Positions 52,511-63,946 of a stretch of 64,000 nucleotides of DNA are shown in pieces. Source of the stretch: Nematopogon swammerdamellus (taxonomy: Eukaryota; Arthropoda; Insecta; Lepidoptera; Adelidae); assembly GCA_946902875.1 (NCBI GenBank), contig OX336344.1, positions 16,141,791-16,205,790 of the forward strand, written 5' to 3'. The notes under the pieces were generated by a model. The model was not told the DNA's origin, made no database searches, and saw nothing but the letters and a program-made list of their open reading frames with translations. The translations under genes were made by a program, and so were the position numbers. The stretch's first letter is position 1; each line of letters opens with the position of its first letter.

Positions 52511-55500
52511 CTGGGGACAAAACCAACCCAACGGTTAGGTAGTAGGTTAATTAGTAGGAATCTTTTTAGCAGATAAAATATGTTGTTTGTTTATTTCAAT
52601 TTTATTCTACAACTAGCTGTGCCCGCGGCTCCGCCCGCTCTCATATTTGACTTCTCTGCTTACCTCATAAGCCATTTAACGTGATGAACAGTAGCCTATA
52701 ATTGATGGGAAGAACCAAGCTATCCGTAGAAGCAAACTGTATTAAAATCGGTTCAGTGTTTCTCAAGGGCAGACAGACATACATACAGACCGAAAGCAGA
52801 CGTTGGATTTTATTAAAGGTAGGTAAGAATCTGTCAGTCAGTCAATCAGCGTGTATGCGTCCACTGCTGGACACAGGCCTCATGCGAGATCTAGGTTCAG
52901 AACCCGGTGTTTTTCGTGTACCATAATATGATGAGCATACGTTTATGGTATGCAAACGTGTATGGTATGCCAACGTGTTGTGTACAAGGGTGACTGGAAA
53001 AATTGCATTTATGCAATAATTTCACCTTCTGTGCTGCAGTGTACATAATATAATGGAAAGTCTTCAGCAAAGACCCTCTAGAAGTGTTTAACTATATTAA
53101 GTTACTAACTATAAACAAGTTATTTACAAAATTAGTTTACTTAACCATTAAATTGTTACAAGCCCCGCGCGGAGACTTTTCAAAGTCAAATCTTTAAATG
53201 TTATAAGCCCCGAGCGGGGCTCACCCCCGCGCGGGGTTTATAATATAACCCCTCGTGTGCGAGCGGACCCGATTAGCTGTCAGCCCTTGAGTGCGGCGCC
53301 ATTTTGGCCAAAATAAATTTTGGTCAAAATCGGGTGCGCTCTGCGTTTTTGGCGATATTTCTAGACTTTTTTCTTTTAAACGTATATGAAAAGGTTTTAT
53401 TTTCCAAATGTACATAAAATTTTCTATAATTTCATTGGTAATGTGTTTAACACTATCATTATTAAACTGGTTTAAAAAAATCAAGAATTTTCGGAACGGT
53501 TTTTGCCTAGGGGGTTACCAAAATTACGATACTTTACGAATAAATCGTTCCTCAGCGCCGAGAAACTATTGTAAATGAAGATTACTTACCCTTCCATCGT
53601 TTTTCACAAAGAAAACACCACAAAATCCACAAAAACCGACTAAAAACACGAGGCGCACACGTCACCGTCCGCGAACGCGAAGAAACCGACTGAAGATCGC
53701 TTGTCAATAATTATTTGACAGGACAAGCACATAGAAGTGTGTATTTTTAGGTAGCCTACTCTTTCATCAATTACTAGACATTCGTTAGAAGAGTTAAGAA
53801 GGATGTTGCACGTTACAATAAATTATTTGTATGAAGTCGTCCGAGCCGCCCCGCGGGGGCAGGTCGCACTACCGACACAGCAAATGACACCGCCCCCGCG
53901 GGGCGGTTCGCACGCCAGGGGTTAACATATAACATTTAAATATCTGGTACTTCTAAACAAGTAAGCACTCTTTTGCTGTTTTTTTGACATTGATCCATAG
54001 ACAATTTCATTGACTTTATGGATCAAAAGAGTTTATTGATCTAGCTTCAGTATTTCACGAAATATTTGAGTTTCGCGGCCTTGGCGCGCCGGTAACGCGT
54101 GAAAATTAGGGAGGGAAGAGCATTTAATTGAGGTGATAATTGAAGGGTCATACTTTCTATATTAACCGCAGTGCAAATTATTTTAAGCATTTTCTCAGAA
54201 TTAATCTTACTTTTCAAAGGAAAAAGGCACAAGTCGACATTGACTCAATACACATCCGTACTTCCCCATCGTTCCGTAAGGAGCCGATTAAACCTGTCAC
54301 TGTTGATTTTGCATTTCTAAGCGCGTCTTGCACCAACACGAGTTTAAAGTTAAGTAGCGAGTTATGGATTTAAACGCGGTTCACACATACAACGGGTGCT
54401 AGTTTAACGAGTTAAACTGGTTTATATATTAAATTTGTGTTGGTGCAAGTGGGCCTAAGTATCAATTAATAAGTTTATTAGTTCATAAACCAATGATTCA
54501 CTAGCCCACACGCCGCCACTGTGTGATCAGCTTGGTTTCTAGGTAAACTGCGACATTGATATATTGACCTGCGTACATAATATTTTATATTATGTACGCA
54601 TGCTTGTGGTATATTTGCTATGTGAAGTAAAACCCACTATGTGCAGTTCTTAACATAGTTTAATTTTTATAAAGGAGCACCTAAAACTTATAAATATTTT
54701 TTTATTTTAAGAATCAATTAGGCACTTTATTCAGAAACTATCAAAGAGTTACAATACAACGAAAATATGTAACTGTCATTCATCAAGAATCACGGTTGGT
54801 CACGGGCGGTTTTGTGCTTTTTAATATTTATCTACCTGGTCTGTTTTTAGGGTTCTGTATCCATAATGAAGACTATTACTAAGCCTACGCGCTGTCTATC
54901 TGTCTGTCTGTCCGTCCGCCCGTCTTAGGGCTGTATCTTTTGAACTGCAATAGGCAGCCGGTTGAAATTTTCACAGAATATGTGTTATTATGGCGGATAT
55001 GCTAATAAATATTAAAAAAGCAAAAAGAAGGATCCCCATACAACAAACGTGCTAAGAATCTTTTTTGTTTATATTCATGCTACTAAATAATAGATGGCGC
55101 CACAGGTAGTTTGCCAAATCATACAGACAAAAGATAGACGGATGTATGGTTTTTTGACAGGTATGGTATAATAGCAGATCTACGGAACCCTACATGCGCA
55201 GGTAAAACTCGCACTTGCTGATTTTGTTTATGTAAGTAATCAACACAAACTCATTCAACAAGGAACTATATTGGATGGCACCTACGAGCAGTAGTATTTG
55301 TTGTATATTCAGATGCGTAAGGGGTGGATTGACCTCCAAGCTGAGCTGAACTAAAATATATGAGTTTTGTAAATTATCGTCGTTTTTAAACATTATTAGA
55401 AAATTTAACGATTTTACCACGGTAGCCACACAGCTCGGAGATGAAGATGAGTAAAGTCGTAAAATTCTCTAATAATGAACTAAAACATGGATTAATTTTA

Positions 55501-58500
55501 ACAAATTATATTTTAATTTCCTTTAAAATACATTTTATTAGAATTAAATTATGGTTTAGGTTGGCGTGCATGCAAAAAAAACCTTACAATTCATAAACCT
55601 CAGCTTACTCGACACTTCAAGATAACGAACACGCGTTCCACAAACGTCACAGGACTGCTGACCTAATGAGAAATAAACATTCATTTAATTGCTTCACTGA
55701 GCTGCTTGCCGTAATTCCTCTAGTACTAAGTAATCAATCACGCCATAGTTACACAGAAGCTATTGTTCAAGAGACAGTGTTGGCTGACACCACTGATTTG
55801 TTAATGTAAGTCCTATTGCATATTATTTAAATATTAAATAGTTTTAGGCATTAAGTCCACCTTTTTCTTTAAGATTGTTTAAAGTGTGAAATAAAGTGTA
55901 CTTTCTATATTCATTTATTTTGTTTTACCAGTAAACAATCGTGTTTATTTATTTATTTAGTGTACACTAGCCCATTCAAATGCATTATTTAATATCATTA
56001 TATTGAGTACTCGTGGTTCTATTTTAATTAAATTTGTAATATTTTTAGACATCAAAACTGTTACATTTTTGTACATTAGTAACGCTTAAAAGTGCAGTGC
56101 TTAAATTTTTACCTAATATTTAATCAGTCCCACTGCTCAGCTCATATTAATAATGGTGTGATGCTATATTGCTTATTTTTAAAGTAACTGTAAAAATAAA
56201 AAATGTTAAATTGATTGTAATTACTTTGTTGATTTCATTTTTAATAATTTAAATTTTAAAGAAGCAAACTAAGAGTCATCTATTTAAAAACCCACTAAAT
56301 ATTCGTTAATAACAATTTATTAGTTTTTAAATTTAAATTCTTGTATTTAAATTTTATGTTTGAGTCCAGTGTTAAATTTTTTTTGTAATTCAAAAAAGTT
56401 TGAGTATATGGTGAACATATACAAACAGAGCCGTAAACATTTATAATATTGATAGGTACAGCACTAGTAGTTGAATATGGTATAATTATTTATATCAAAT
56501 GAGGTGTAAAAGTTGTCCGCTTAATTATGGCATTACAGGGCATTTGAGAGTAGAGCTTACCTCCGCCAGTAGTAATGCGGTGTAGCTCGTTGAGCGTGGA
56601 GGGAGTGTGGCCATTTAACGGCAGGTCGCACATACGACCCAGCATGCCCAGACGCATCTCCAGGTCGGTCGGGTACGGCCTGCGCGGGTCGCCCGGCTGC
56701 CACGACAACGGCGCGCTCACTGCGTTCGATGCGCTTATTCTGAAACGTTCCACTCTATTTGTATTGTGTCAATGTCTAATGAGTTGAAATGACGGGTGTA
56801 ACGGGTGATCTACATGACTAGTAAACTCTGGAACGCTCGCCCTGCCCATATATTCCCCCCCCCCAAGTGGTCTCGCGACCTTAAAAGGGGCGTGGAGAGG
56901 CGCCTGTCAAGCCGGCATGACATTCGTAACTCCCGCATACGACCGAATGTCCATGGGCGTCGCAGCCCTTTATGACACCTTAGGGGTGGCTCGGGGCCTC
57001 ATGTCACACTTCCTTTAAAAACATGTTGCCTGGCATATAGTCATTTTTTTTTATGGAAACTGACACGGTTGGCTACATCACCTACAACATCCGTGATGTC
57101 ATCCCATAACACCGGTTGAACTAGGTGCCATGTCAGTGCTTCCCTTCATTTCAGCCATAGAACAATGTATAATATATATAGCAAAAGTGATAGATAAGTT
57201 GTGGTGGCAGCCTAAATCTGATCGAATCTCAAGTGTGTTTACCCCGATGAGTTTTATTTGGGAAAATTAAATTTTCAGAGCATAAAGTATGCTTGCTTAA
57301 TACACTATAATAGTAGTAATACATATAATATGTCATCAGCCCGATAGCGAAGTTGGTTAACACGCTGGCAACTCGTACAAGCAGAGACGCAGGTTCAAAT
57401 CCTGGCTGGGGACAAATTTGTTTTATTTTCGGTTTTGCATCTATCATCCATTCATTACATAGCATAGTTGGACTGAACTAACATTACTAAATTGATAGTA
57501 AAATATTATCTTCATGAAATGATGAAATCTTTACCTGTGAGCAAATTTTATCAATTCCTCCGAGGCTATGGGCCGTTTCCTCGACTTGACAATGGACGCC
57601 ATTTTTTGGCGAGCTTGATACAGAGAAGTCGCCAGAATTTGTTCAGCGTCCTTCAGCTGACGCTGCAGGTGGTGAATATCTTGATCCTGGAGAGGTGGAC
57701 TAATTTTATTGAATATTTTGTAAATGTGAGACGAGCCCAATATATAAAATAAACATTTCCATATCCAGATTTTTTTTTCTATTTGTATATAATTATGAGT
57801 ATGCTGAATTAAAATGAAATAGGTAGGTATATACACCTACAATCATGAATTTAGAAATTCAGTGACTGACAGTTTCAATTCGGACAGATGAATGTACGAA
57901 CAAATGCTACTAAAAGGGTTCCTTTCTTTTCTTTCACCTTCACAGACGACACTTGAAGTTTACTTAAAAAAACTTTTTTTTTACATTTCGTCAACCTTTG
58001 CCATTGCTTGCCACACTATGCAGTTTTTAAATCACCTACCTAAAGTGCTCTCTTGTTCTAAAAAGAAGAAATCACTGTAATATTAGGTACCTACTAGACG
58101 AAAATGTGCGACCATATATTTTGACACCCGCGGTGGGTCTTATGGGACGTAACCGTAGTAAGACGCCTAAAACCCGAGCGGGTGTTGGGGGACGAGAAGG
58201 GTTAAGTATATAGATCAGTCAGTAAGTCATCTTGTAAGCGTCCACTGCTGGACATACGCCTCTCTAATTTTCCTCCAATCCTACCGGCCTTCAGCGGTAC
58301 GGAACCACTGCTTTCCGCCGACGTACTTGATGTCGTCGTCCCACCTGGCGGGTGGTCTTCCCACACTACGTTTTCCTGTCCACAGCAGCCAATGTAGGAC
58401 CCGGTTACTACAACAGTCGTCTAATGTGCTCAGCCCACTGCCACTTGAGCTTAGCCACCCGCTGTCCAATATCGACTACTTATATAGATAGTTAAACCTT

Positions 58501-60171
58501 ATTGTCCACTTCAGCCTTCAGGTCGTTCATTTTCTCCTGTATCCGGGCCTGCTCCTCCGCCAGCTCCAAAGTCCTCTTGAGCTCCGCATCCTTCGCCAGG
58601 AGTAGTTCCGTCAGCGCCGCGTGATCTGACGCTGACAACTTCTGCGGTTTGGGGGCGATCGCTACTTCTATTATTTCTCTGCAAAACAGAACACACGATG
58701 TTAACAATTAGTACATTCTAGTTACTTACAAGAACGTTGAGAGCTTGGAGTGCGAGGATGTGCCTTTGTTTTTTCATATTGGTAGAGAGAGAAAAGTCTA
58801 TTTTTTTTTATGAAAACTGACAAGGTTGTCTACATCGCCTACAACATCCGTGATGTCAGCCAATAACACTGGGTGAACTAGGTGTCATGTCAGTGCTTCC
58901 CTTCATTTCATGTCGGCTACACTAAACTGGACGGAAAACACGAACTATTTAAATAGCCGTTTCGACTGACATTTCATTCAGTGTGGTGCAGTACCAACCC
59001 GGGCGAGATGAACCCTACCGCCTAGTAAGTTAAGAAGGGAAGGGACCTACAGTTTTACGTGGAATCCGAACCACGGTAAGCCTCCAACGGTCGAGCGGTC
59101 ACCCATCCAAGTACTGACCGCATCCAGGTGTGCTTCACAACACTCGAACGACAGCACCACTGAGCTACAGAGGCTGACAATGTCTTCACTAGTGCTCGGA
59201 GGGGCGCGCGAGGCGCCATGGCAGAGGGTCGACAGAACACAGCTAACATTACATGTAATTTTTTTTTTTATTTCTCAGAGTATCTCCTTGTGTACCATAC
59301 AGAAAAATGATAAATAATTATGATGAATTTAAAAAAGTTGCAAGAGCATTCTAAGGAACATTTTATTTGCCGTTCGTCGATAGCCTACATTTGCAGTGCT
59401 CACAATAGTTACATAGATACTGAATGTGGGCCAGTAATATTGTTCATCTGCCGAATCCCTTCTGCTCCGCGTGGAGCACCTACTCTTACATTCGCGGGCT
59501 CCCAACTGCTTCGTGCTGAGCAGATTTACCCCCACCCCCTCTGGCTATGGGGAGAGGGGAAGGGTGGAGGGGTGTTTTTTTTGTATGGATGGAAAATCTG
59601 TATTTTTTTATTTATTGGGGGTGGCTTAGAAGAGGGAATAAGAGGGGGAGGGGGACAGAGGGGGAGAGGGACGGGTGGGTGAAGGTTTTGGTCGTTGAAA
59701 AAAAAGACCAGGGTTAATTTATAGAAGGTGCGTTTTAACTCAGCCTGCATATTAAGCTTGCCAGCAATTTGCGATCTCCGCTCCCCAGTGTAAAGCCACA
59801 CCATGGAACATATCGGGCATGTTTTGATTTTCGTGGAGTTCAAAAAATTAATCTGTGCTTCTAAACAAGTAAACCCTTGCTTGTTTTACATCATTTTGTG
59901 CGTAATTTCATTAGTTTAACATGGCAAAAGAGTTTATTGATCTAGATTCATTATTTCACGAAATATTAGAGTTTAGGTGCGAGGTTTCGCGCAGCAAAAA
60001 TGTCCTGGTGAGGTCAGCATTATTATGTGGTACCTATTCAACGGTAGTCAACAGGGCATAGGTTATGCAACAGAAGGTTATATAGTTATAAGTTAATGCT
60101 TACTTAGATATAAGTTCAATGTCATCCACCAGCGACAGCAAACGATCGCGGGTGCTCAAATGAGAAGCCAT
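52335..60171 (-). CDS. MED4: Mediator complex subunit 4, spliced, complete
   Basis: Exons in transcript order: 60171-60104, 58678-58498, 57686-57535, 56739-56561, 52510-52335; phases 2, 0, 2, 1 agree; 251 aa (human about 270). MED4 belongs to the Mediator middle module and pairs with MED7/MED9 to bridge activators and RNA polymerase II. Seen: [20 protein letters not shown], a central coiled coil ([20 protein letters not shown]), [22 protein letters not shown]-like [19 protein letters not shown], the family signature [17 protein letters not shown], and an acidic Ser-rich end [17 protein letters not shown]. The start is the first ATG of the frame. The gene is spread by repeats in introns 1, 2 and 4. 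Confidence 0.97.
52613..52832 (+). repeat. Retroelement 3' end (ACTAGCTGTGCCCGCGGCTC)
   Basis: ACTAGCTGTGCCCGCGGCTC at the left, then AAAATCGGTTCAGTG and GACAGACATACATACAGACC. Typical layout of a common lepidopteran non-LTR or SINE repeat. Lies in MED4 intron 4. Confidence 0.7.
52833..52882 (-). repeat. LINE 3'-end fragment (GTCAGTCAGTCAATCAGCG)
   Basis: GTCAGTCAGTCAATCAGCGT then GCGTCCACTGCTGGACACAG, same family as 5340-5415. Confidence 0.65.
53249..53921. mobile_element. piggyBac-like MITE
   Basis: The right end, read inwards, is TTAACCCCTGGCGTGCGAAC and the left end ATAACCCCTCGTGTGCGAGC. Together they form imperfect TIRs beginning CCC(C). TTAA is intact at 53922-53925 and decayed to ATAA at 53245-53248. 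The 673-bp interior is non-coding with GC-rich ends. Confidence 0.75.
53950..54075 (+). repeat. Direct repeat with 59856-59975
   Basis: CTTCTAAACAAGTAAGCACT, then CAAAAGAGTTTATTGATCTA and TATTTCACGAAATATT. Shared with MED4 intron 1. Element type unknown. Confidence 0.7.
54840..55225 (+). mobile_element. Lepidopteran interspersed repeat (non-autonomous)
   Basis: GGGTTCTGTATCCATAATGA at the left, then the CTGTCTGTCTGTCCGTCCGC run, GCCGGTTGAAATTTTCACAG, ATAGATGGCGCCACAGGTAG, ACGGAACCCT and CTCGCACTTG at the right. Inverse of 50265-50605 and related to 8942-9420. Confidence 0.8.
55226..56560 (-). other. MED4: MED4 intron 4, AT-rich part
   Basis: Very AT-rich, no repeat named and no exon-like frame. 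Confidence 0.55.
56561..56739 (-). CDS. MED4: MED4 exon 4
   Basis: [20 protein letters not shown] and [16 protein letters not shown], the Mediator 4 signature, then a variable [17 protein letters not shown]. Phase 2 in, phase 1 out (GGAG|GTAAGC). Confidence 0.97.
56815..57010 (+). pseudogene. Non-LTR retrotransposon RT tail remnant
   Basis: The plus-strand frame contains [20 protein letters not shown] and then a [12 protein letters not shown] end. Same type of RT C-terminus as 690-880. It contains a run of nine or ten C residues at about 56859. Confidence 0.55.
57047..57152 (-). mobile_element. SINE-A tail fragment
   Basis: TTTTTTTTATGGAAACTGAC to CATGTCAGTGCTTCCCTTCA in complement orientation. 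Confidence 0.85.
57340..57415 (+). repeat. tRNA-like sequence, probably a SINE head
   Basis: An A-box-like TAGCGAAGTTGGTTA and B box GGTTCAAATCC are correctly spaced, and a D-arm can be drawn. The acceptor stem pairs poorly, so it is not a functional tRNA in my view. Confidence 0.45.
57535..57686 (-). CDS. MED4: MED4 exon 3
   Basis: [40 protein letters not shown] and [10 protein letters not shown]. Acceptor CACCTCTCCAG; donor CACAG|GTAAAG, phase 2. Confidence 0.97.
58215..58483 (-). pseudogene. Non-LTR retrotransposon RT C-terminal remnant (RTE-like)
   Basis: The minus strand has [20 protein letters not shown] and [20 protein letters not shown]. Close copy of 6512-6818 with a small deletion. 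It begins 14 bp beyond the MED4 exon 2 donor. Confidence 0.75.
58498..58678 (-). CDS. MED4: MED4 exon 2
   Basis: [40 protein letters not shown] and [20 protein letters not shown]; coiled coil. Acceptor GTTTTGCAG. The donor AAG|GTTTAA is weak, but phase and homology fix it. Confidence 0.94.
58801..59179 (-). mobile_element. SINE-A, full length
   Basis: The minus-strand head GTCAGCCTCTGTAGCTCAGT and B-box-like GGTTCGGATTCC, then the shared central domain, body and A-rich tail. Confidence 0.92.
59856..59975 (+). repeat. Direct repeat with 53950-54075
   Basis: CTTCTAAACAAGTAAACCCT, then CAAAAGAGTTTATTGATCTA and TATTTCACGAAATATT. Confidence 0.7.
60104..60171 (-). CDS. MED4: MED4 exon 1 with start codon
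   Basis: [20 protein letters not shown] then IS, phase 2 donor CTAA|GTAAGC. Matches the STRERLL..LEDLE start of other MED4 proteins. Confidence 0.95.
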
Positions 60172-60924
60172 TTCGACCGAAGCTGCTCTATCGTATTGTC
60201 GATTCTAAAAACTTCCACCTCTACGTCGTACCTTCATTCTTTTGCACAAGCGAATCAGAAACTTTACGGTCTGATTATAACCTCCACTACACCAAATAAT
60301 GCTCAGAGCGCCCGTTCAAAACCAAGGACGGATACACACACACACACAGAGTACATTGACGGATAGATCGTGTGGGATCAACTCTGATGGATGAGGGAGG
60401 ACCGACCGTCGTCGCTGACAAAATGGTGTGACGGTTAGTCCGCACTCCGCACCCGATAAAACCGATGCGTCCAATTATTATAATTGTGGTGACGGTAACA
60501 GAATCCTCACAACGTGAAGAATCTGATAGAAAGACTCCAACTCCAACCTTGCGTCAGCCACTCCAATCCAATACAAAGAGAAATTATAAAATTTATCCAA
60601 CCAACACTCTACCCACTCCAAAAAAAATCAACTACAAACTACAATGTTGTTGTGGTTATTGTTTTCGCCATAAACAGGCAGGCAAAGAGATCATTTGACC
60701 ATACAGCCAACCACTATGTTTTATAGAGCGCGCGCCGCGCAAGCCAGAGAGAGATGGATGATGTCGGCGCGGGGGCGGGCGGCGCGCGCGGAGCCCGGTT
60801 GTCAGTCCAGCCAGTTAGACGGAGGTTACACGCTAGGTTAAGCATCAGTTCAGTCCATCAGTCTGGTTAAACCATGGTCCAGTCCAGACTCTACGCCCTA
60901 GTAGTATTATATTCTTTGGTCCAG

Positions 60925-60961
60925 TTAAACGGTCAGTCTGGACTCCAGACTGACCGTTTAA
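60925..60961. repeat. Short perfect hairpin
   Basis: TTAAACGGTCAGTCTGG, ACT, then the exact complement. It is surrounded by several GACTGATGG/CAGTCTGG variants. Confidence 0.75.
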
Positions 60962-60997
60962 TCTACTTTGATGGATGGATGGTTTGGATTTGGACTG

Positions 60998-61650
60998 ATG
61001 GATGTTGCGGATATTCGCATCCGCATCCGTAAATGCGGAGCATCCGCATTGATTTTGCCATCCGCATCTGCATTCGCATCCGCATTAAATCGATGCGGAA
61101 CTCATGCGGATGCGGATGTAGTGCAGGTTGAGACTTGAATGAAATTGGGCGGAGTCCGCGAGTGGCGCGCGCTGCAATTGACCAATAGGAAGGGAATATG
61201 CTGTGCGACGGTCAGTGCAGTGCTGACGACTTTGTTTTCCATTATTATTGCGTCATTTCATTCCGTCACGTTTCGTGTATGCATGCATGCGTGTCTAAAC
61301 ACGCGCGACGACGCGTCTTCTAAGTTGAATTTCCGACTCGAGTATTCCACTTCCACTGTATATAGTGCGGCGAAGTATAGTGTCCCAGAAGTGAATGTTA
61401 TTCATAAAGTTATTCATAAGTTCATTAAATACAATAGCCCAATCTTGAAATTTTCTTACTAAAAATTAATTGATCAATAAAAGATTTAAAAGCATAATCT
61501 CTTTTATTCAAGGACTTCAACTAACTGGCTCTTCAAGCAATCTTGTTAACATCCGCATCCGCATCCGCATCCGCGGATGTGAGCGTCCAAAAATCCGCAT
61601 CTGCATCCGTATCCGCGGATGTCAAATAAATCGCATCCGCAACATCCCTG
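60998..61650. mobile_element. hAT-like element with CGCATC-rich ends
   Basis: GGATGTTGCGGAT at the left and ATCCGCAACATCC at the right are inverted; inside both are runs of CATCCG hexamers. The ends resemble a common CAGGGATGTTGCGGA hAT terminus (from memory). No exact 8-bp duplication is visible. The interior frame at 61139-61462 is unassigned. Confidence 0.6.
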
Positions 61651-61763
61651 GACCAGACTGATGGATTCTAAAATATTTTGTTATTAGACTGATGGCAGAC
61701 TGATAGTGCGAATGCATTTTACGTCTGGCGTCAATCTGGTCGTGACTGTAGACGGAGTATTTG

Positions 61764-61904
61764 ATGCGCGGGGCGGATCTCGGCGTGTCGCCGCCGCAGA
61801 GGTTCGTCAGTGTTCTCCCTCGCACCCGCACCGTACTTGTATAGCGTATTCGCGTGGCGGGTCGCCCGCTGCGGGGACGACACGCCGAGATCCGTCCCGC
61901 GCAT
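61764..61904. mobile_element. Inverted-repeat element with 36-bp arms
   Basis: ATGCGCGGGGCGGATCTCGG then CGTGTCGCCGCCGCAG is inverted at the right with three differences. GC-rich, 141 bp, no coding role. Confidence 0.7.
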
Positions 61905-63313
61905 TAGGTATTTCGTTTTTGTCAACACTGGCTGCTGGGGCCTGCAATAGCATTGGCAAACTCATTGGCAACCGCTTTTTTGGCAAAAGCCTTGGCCAAC
62001 GTGTAGTGCTGGCATTAAAGCAAGCAAAGGTAATGGCGAGTGACATAGAGTAACTTATATGGTGGCGGGCGAGTGAGCTACTGAGTGAGAGGGGACGTAC
62101 ACGTACGTGTACGTGTGATTGCGATAAAGAGGACATTGACCGGGTGTTGGTGTTGGTGTTGGTGACTGTGGAACGAACTACCGTTTCCGTGCATGAGTTA
62201 GATGTTGATGGGGGTTAATAATACTCCTATTCACTAAAAACTATTTCTTACAAAATGAATTTAGGTGTCCCGCAATCGAAGGCTTACTTCATCCAACGAG
62301 TTAGCCTTGCCATCCAGCGGGGAAATGCCGCAAGTGTGCTAGGTACTTTTACCTTAGATTCATTTGATAATTATTTTAATATTGTTTAGTTATCTTTGTT
62401 TGTGTTGTAATTCGATATTTTAATTTAGATTTATGTAACTACCTAGCTACAATACAAACAAAAATAAAAAGTAGGTAATTCCGTAGTTATGCTATGCAGC
62501 ACGCAAACTGTTGTGACTGACTGAATGGACTGAATGAAAGATGTTGTCTCTGTCTCTCTCCTCTCTCCTTTCTCTCTCTGTACTGCCTGTTCTGTCTGAT
62601 TTGCATGCTTTGCAGTTTGCTTTGCTTGCTTCTATTCCATTCGCTTCGCCGCCCTCGCGCGCCTCGCTAAACCGGTTATCCTTATCATTGTAGTAGGTAC
62701 ATAGACATAGTACATTGTACACATAGTAGGTGGGTACAATACTGTGGGCAGGTATTATTATTTATATAAACCACGCGCGGCGCACGTGTTCGTGGGCCTT
62801 TTTTACGAAGAAACATTGTTATATCAATTTATAACGTAAATCATTGGAAATTTTGTACAGAAATAGGTAGTCATTTAAAGGCAAAAATATTACTTCAGTT
62901 CAGTAGAACTACATACGCTGTATCCCGACAATATGGGTAAGCGGAGTAATCGGTGTTGTGCCAACCACGCCGTTTAGCAAAGCCTAGCTACCGGCTCCAC
63001 ACGGTAAAATTCAGTACCTAAGTAAAAATCAGTAAAAAAAATTTCCTCACTCTGTTGCTCACACCGGTGGATGGACAAGTACCTATGTATGTACCTATGT
63101 ATGTATACCTATTTATTTGTATATAATATTCTATATATTTAGTAATTTATATGTATTAACACATGTATGTATGGCTTATATTTTACTAGCCAGTATTGTT
63201 AATAAGTATTCTTAATATTATTTTATCTTCAATTCTCACGCTCAATTCTTTTGCTACTACCTACTTACATTCCACTATATTATCGAATCTCAAACATCCA
63301 AAGGTTGACTGTA

Positions 63314-63421
63314 AGAAATCTCTGTAAGGGATAAGCCCGCCTTTGCACCTTATGTAAATTTTCTAATGTATTTGTTAGGTACAATGTTTACTGGAGCAAT
63401 AAAGAATTTTCTATCTATCTA
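63314..63421 (+). repeat. LINE 3' end with TCTA tail
   Basis: GAAATCTCTGTAAGGGATAA, CCCGCCTTTGCACCT, an AATAAAG block and TATCTATCTATT; same family as 12000-12113. Confidence 0.7.
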
Positions 63422-63946
63422 TTCTTTCACAATAAACTAACAAATAAAACAAAAATTCGAATTATTGTTTTTGTACTGCCAGCTTTCACTATAGTTAGGT
63501 ACTTGTTCATCTAATTTTTTACATTGGATAGAGTACACAAAAATAGTTATTGAAGTGCTCATCTTCTCCATTGAGTACCTATGGTTCGCCTCTAACAACA
63601 TTTTAGCTACAGAACAGAACAATAATATTTTCACAAACAAAAACTTTATTGTGAAAACACAGTAATAAAGGCCCTCGATCACGCTCGCCCGTCGTTTGAG
63701 CGCATGCTCAGCTGTTTGCGCTTCTCGCGCGCCTCGCCTGTGCCTCCGCCGCGCCGCCCGCCACCGCCTCGTTTCGTGTCGTTCGTTCGGACGACGACGA
63801 GACGACTCAGTTCAGTTGTTTGCGCGCGCTGACTCTTGAGTGCGGAGTCTAATGGAACAACGTTCCTGTCTCGAAGTGAGCCCGACCCGCAACCACGCGA
63901 CCCATCAGAGTTTTTGCCGCAAGAGACAAATACTACTACTGCTACT

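Larger units (their letters stand above)
60172..63946. other. Intergenic region upstream of MED4
   Basis: Contains a CA run (60340-60354), GC-rich stretches (60725-60800), hairpins, repeat-rich elements (60998-61650, 61764-61904, 63314-63421) and a GC-rich, probably promoter-proximal block at 63690-63900. No tested promoter motif is claimed. Confidence 0.5.
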
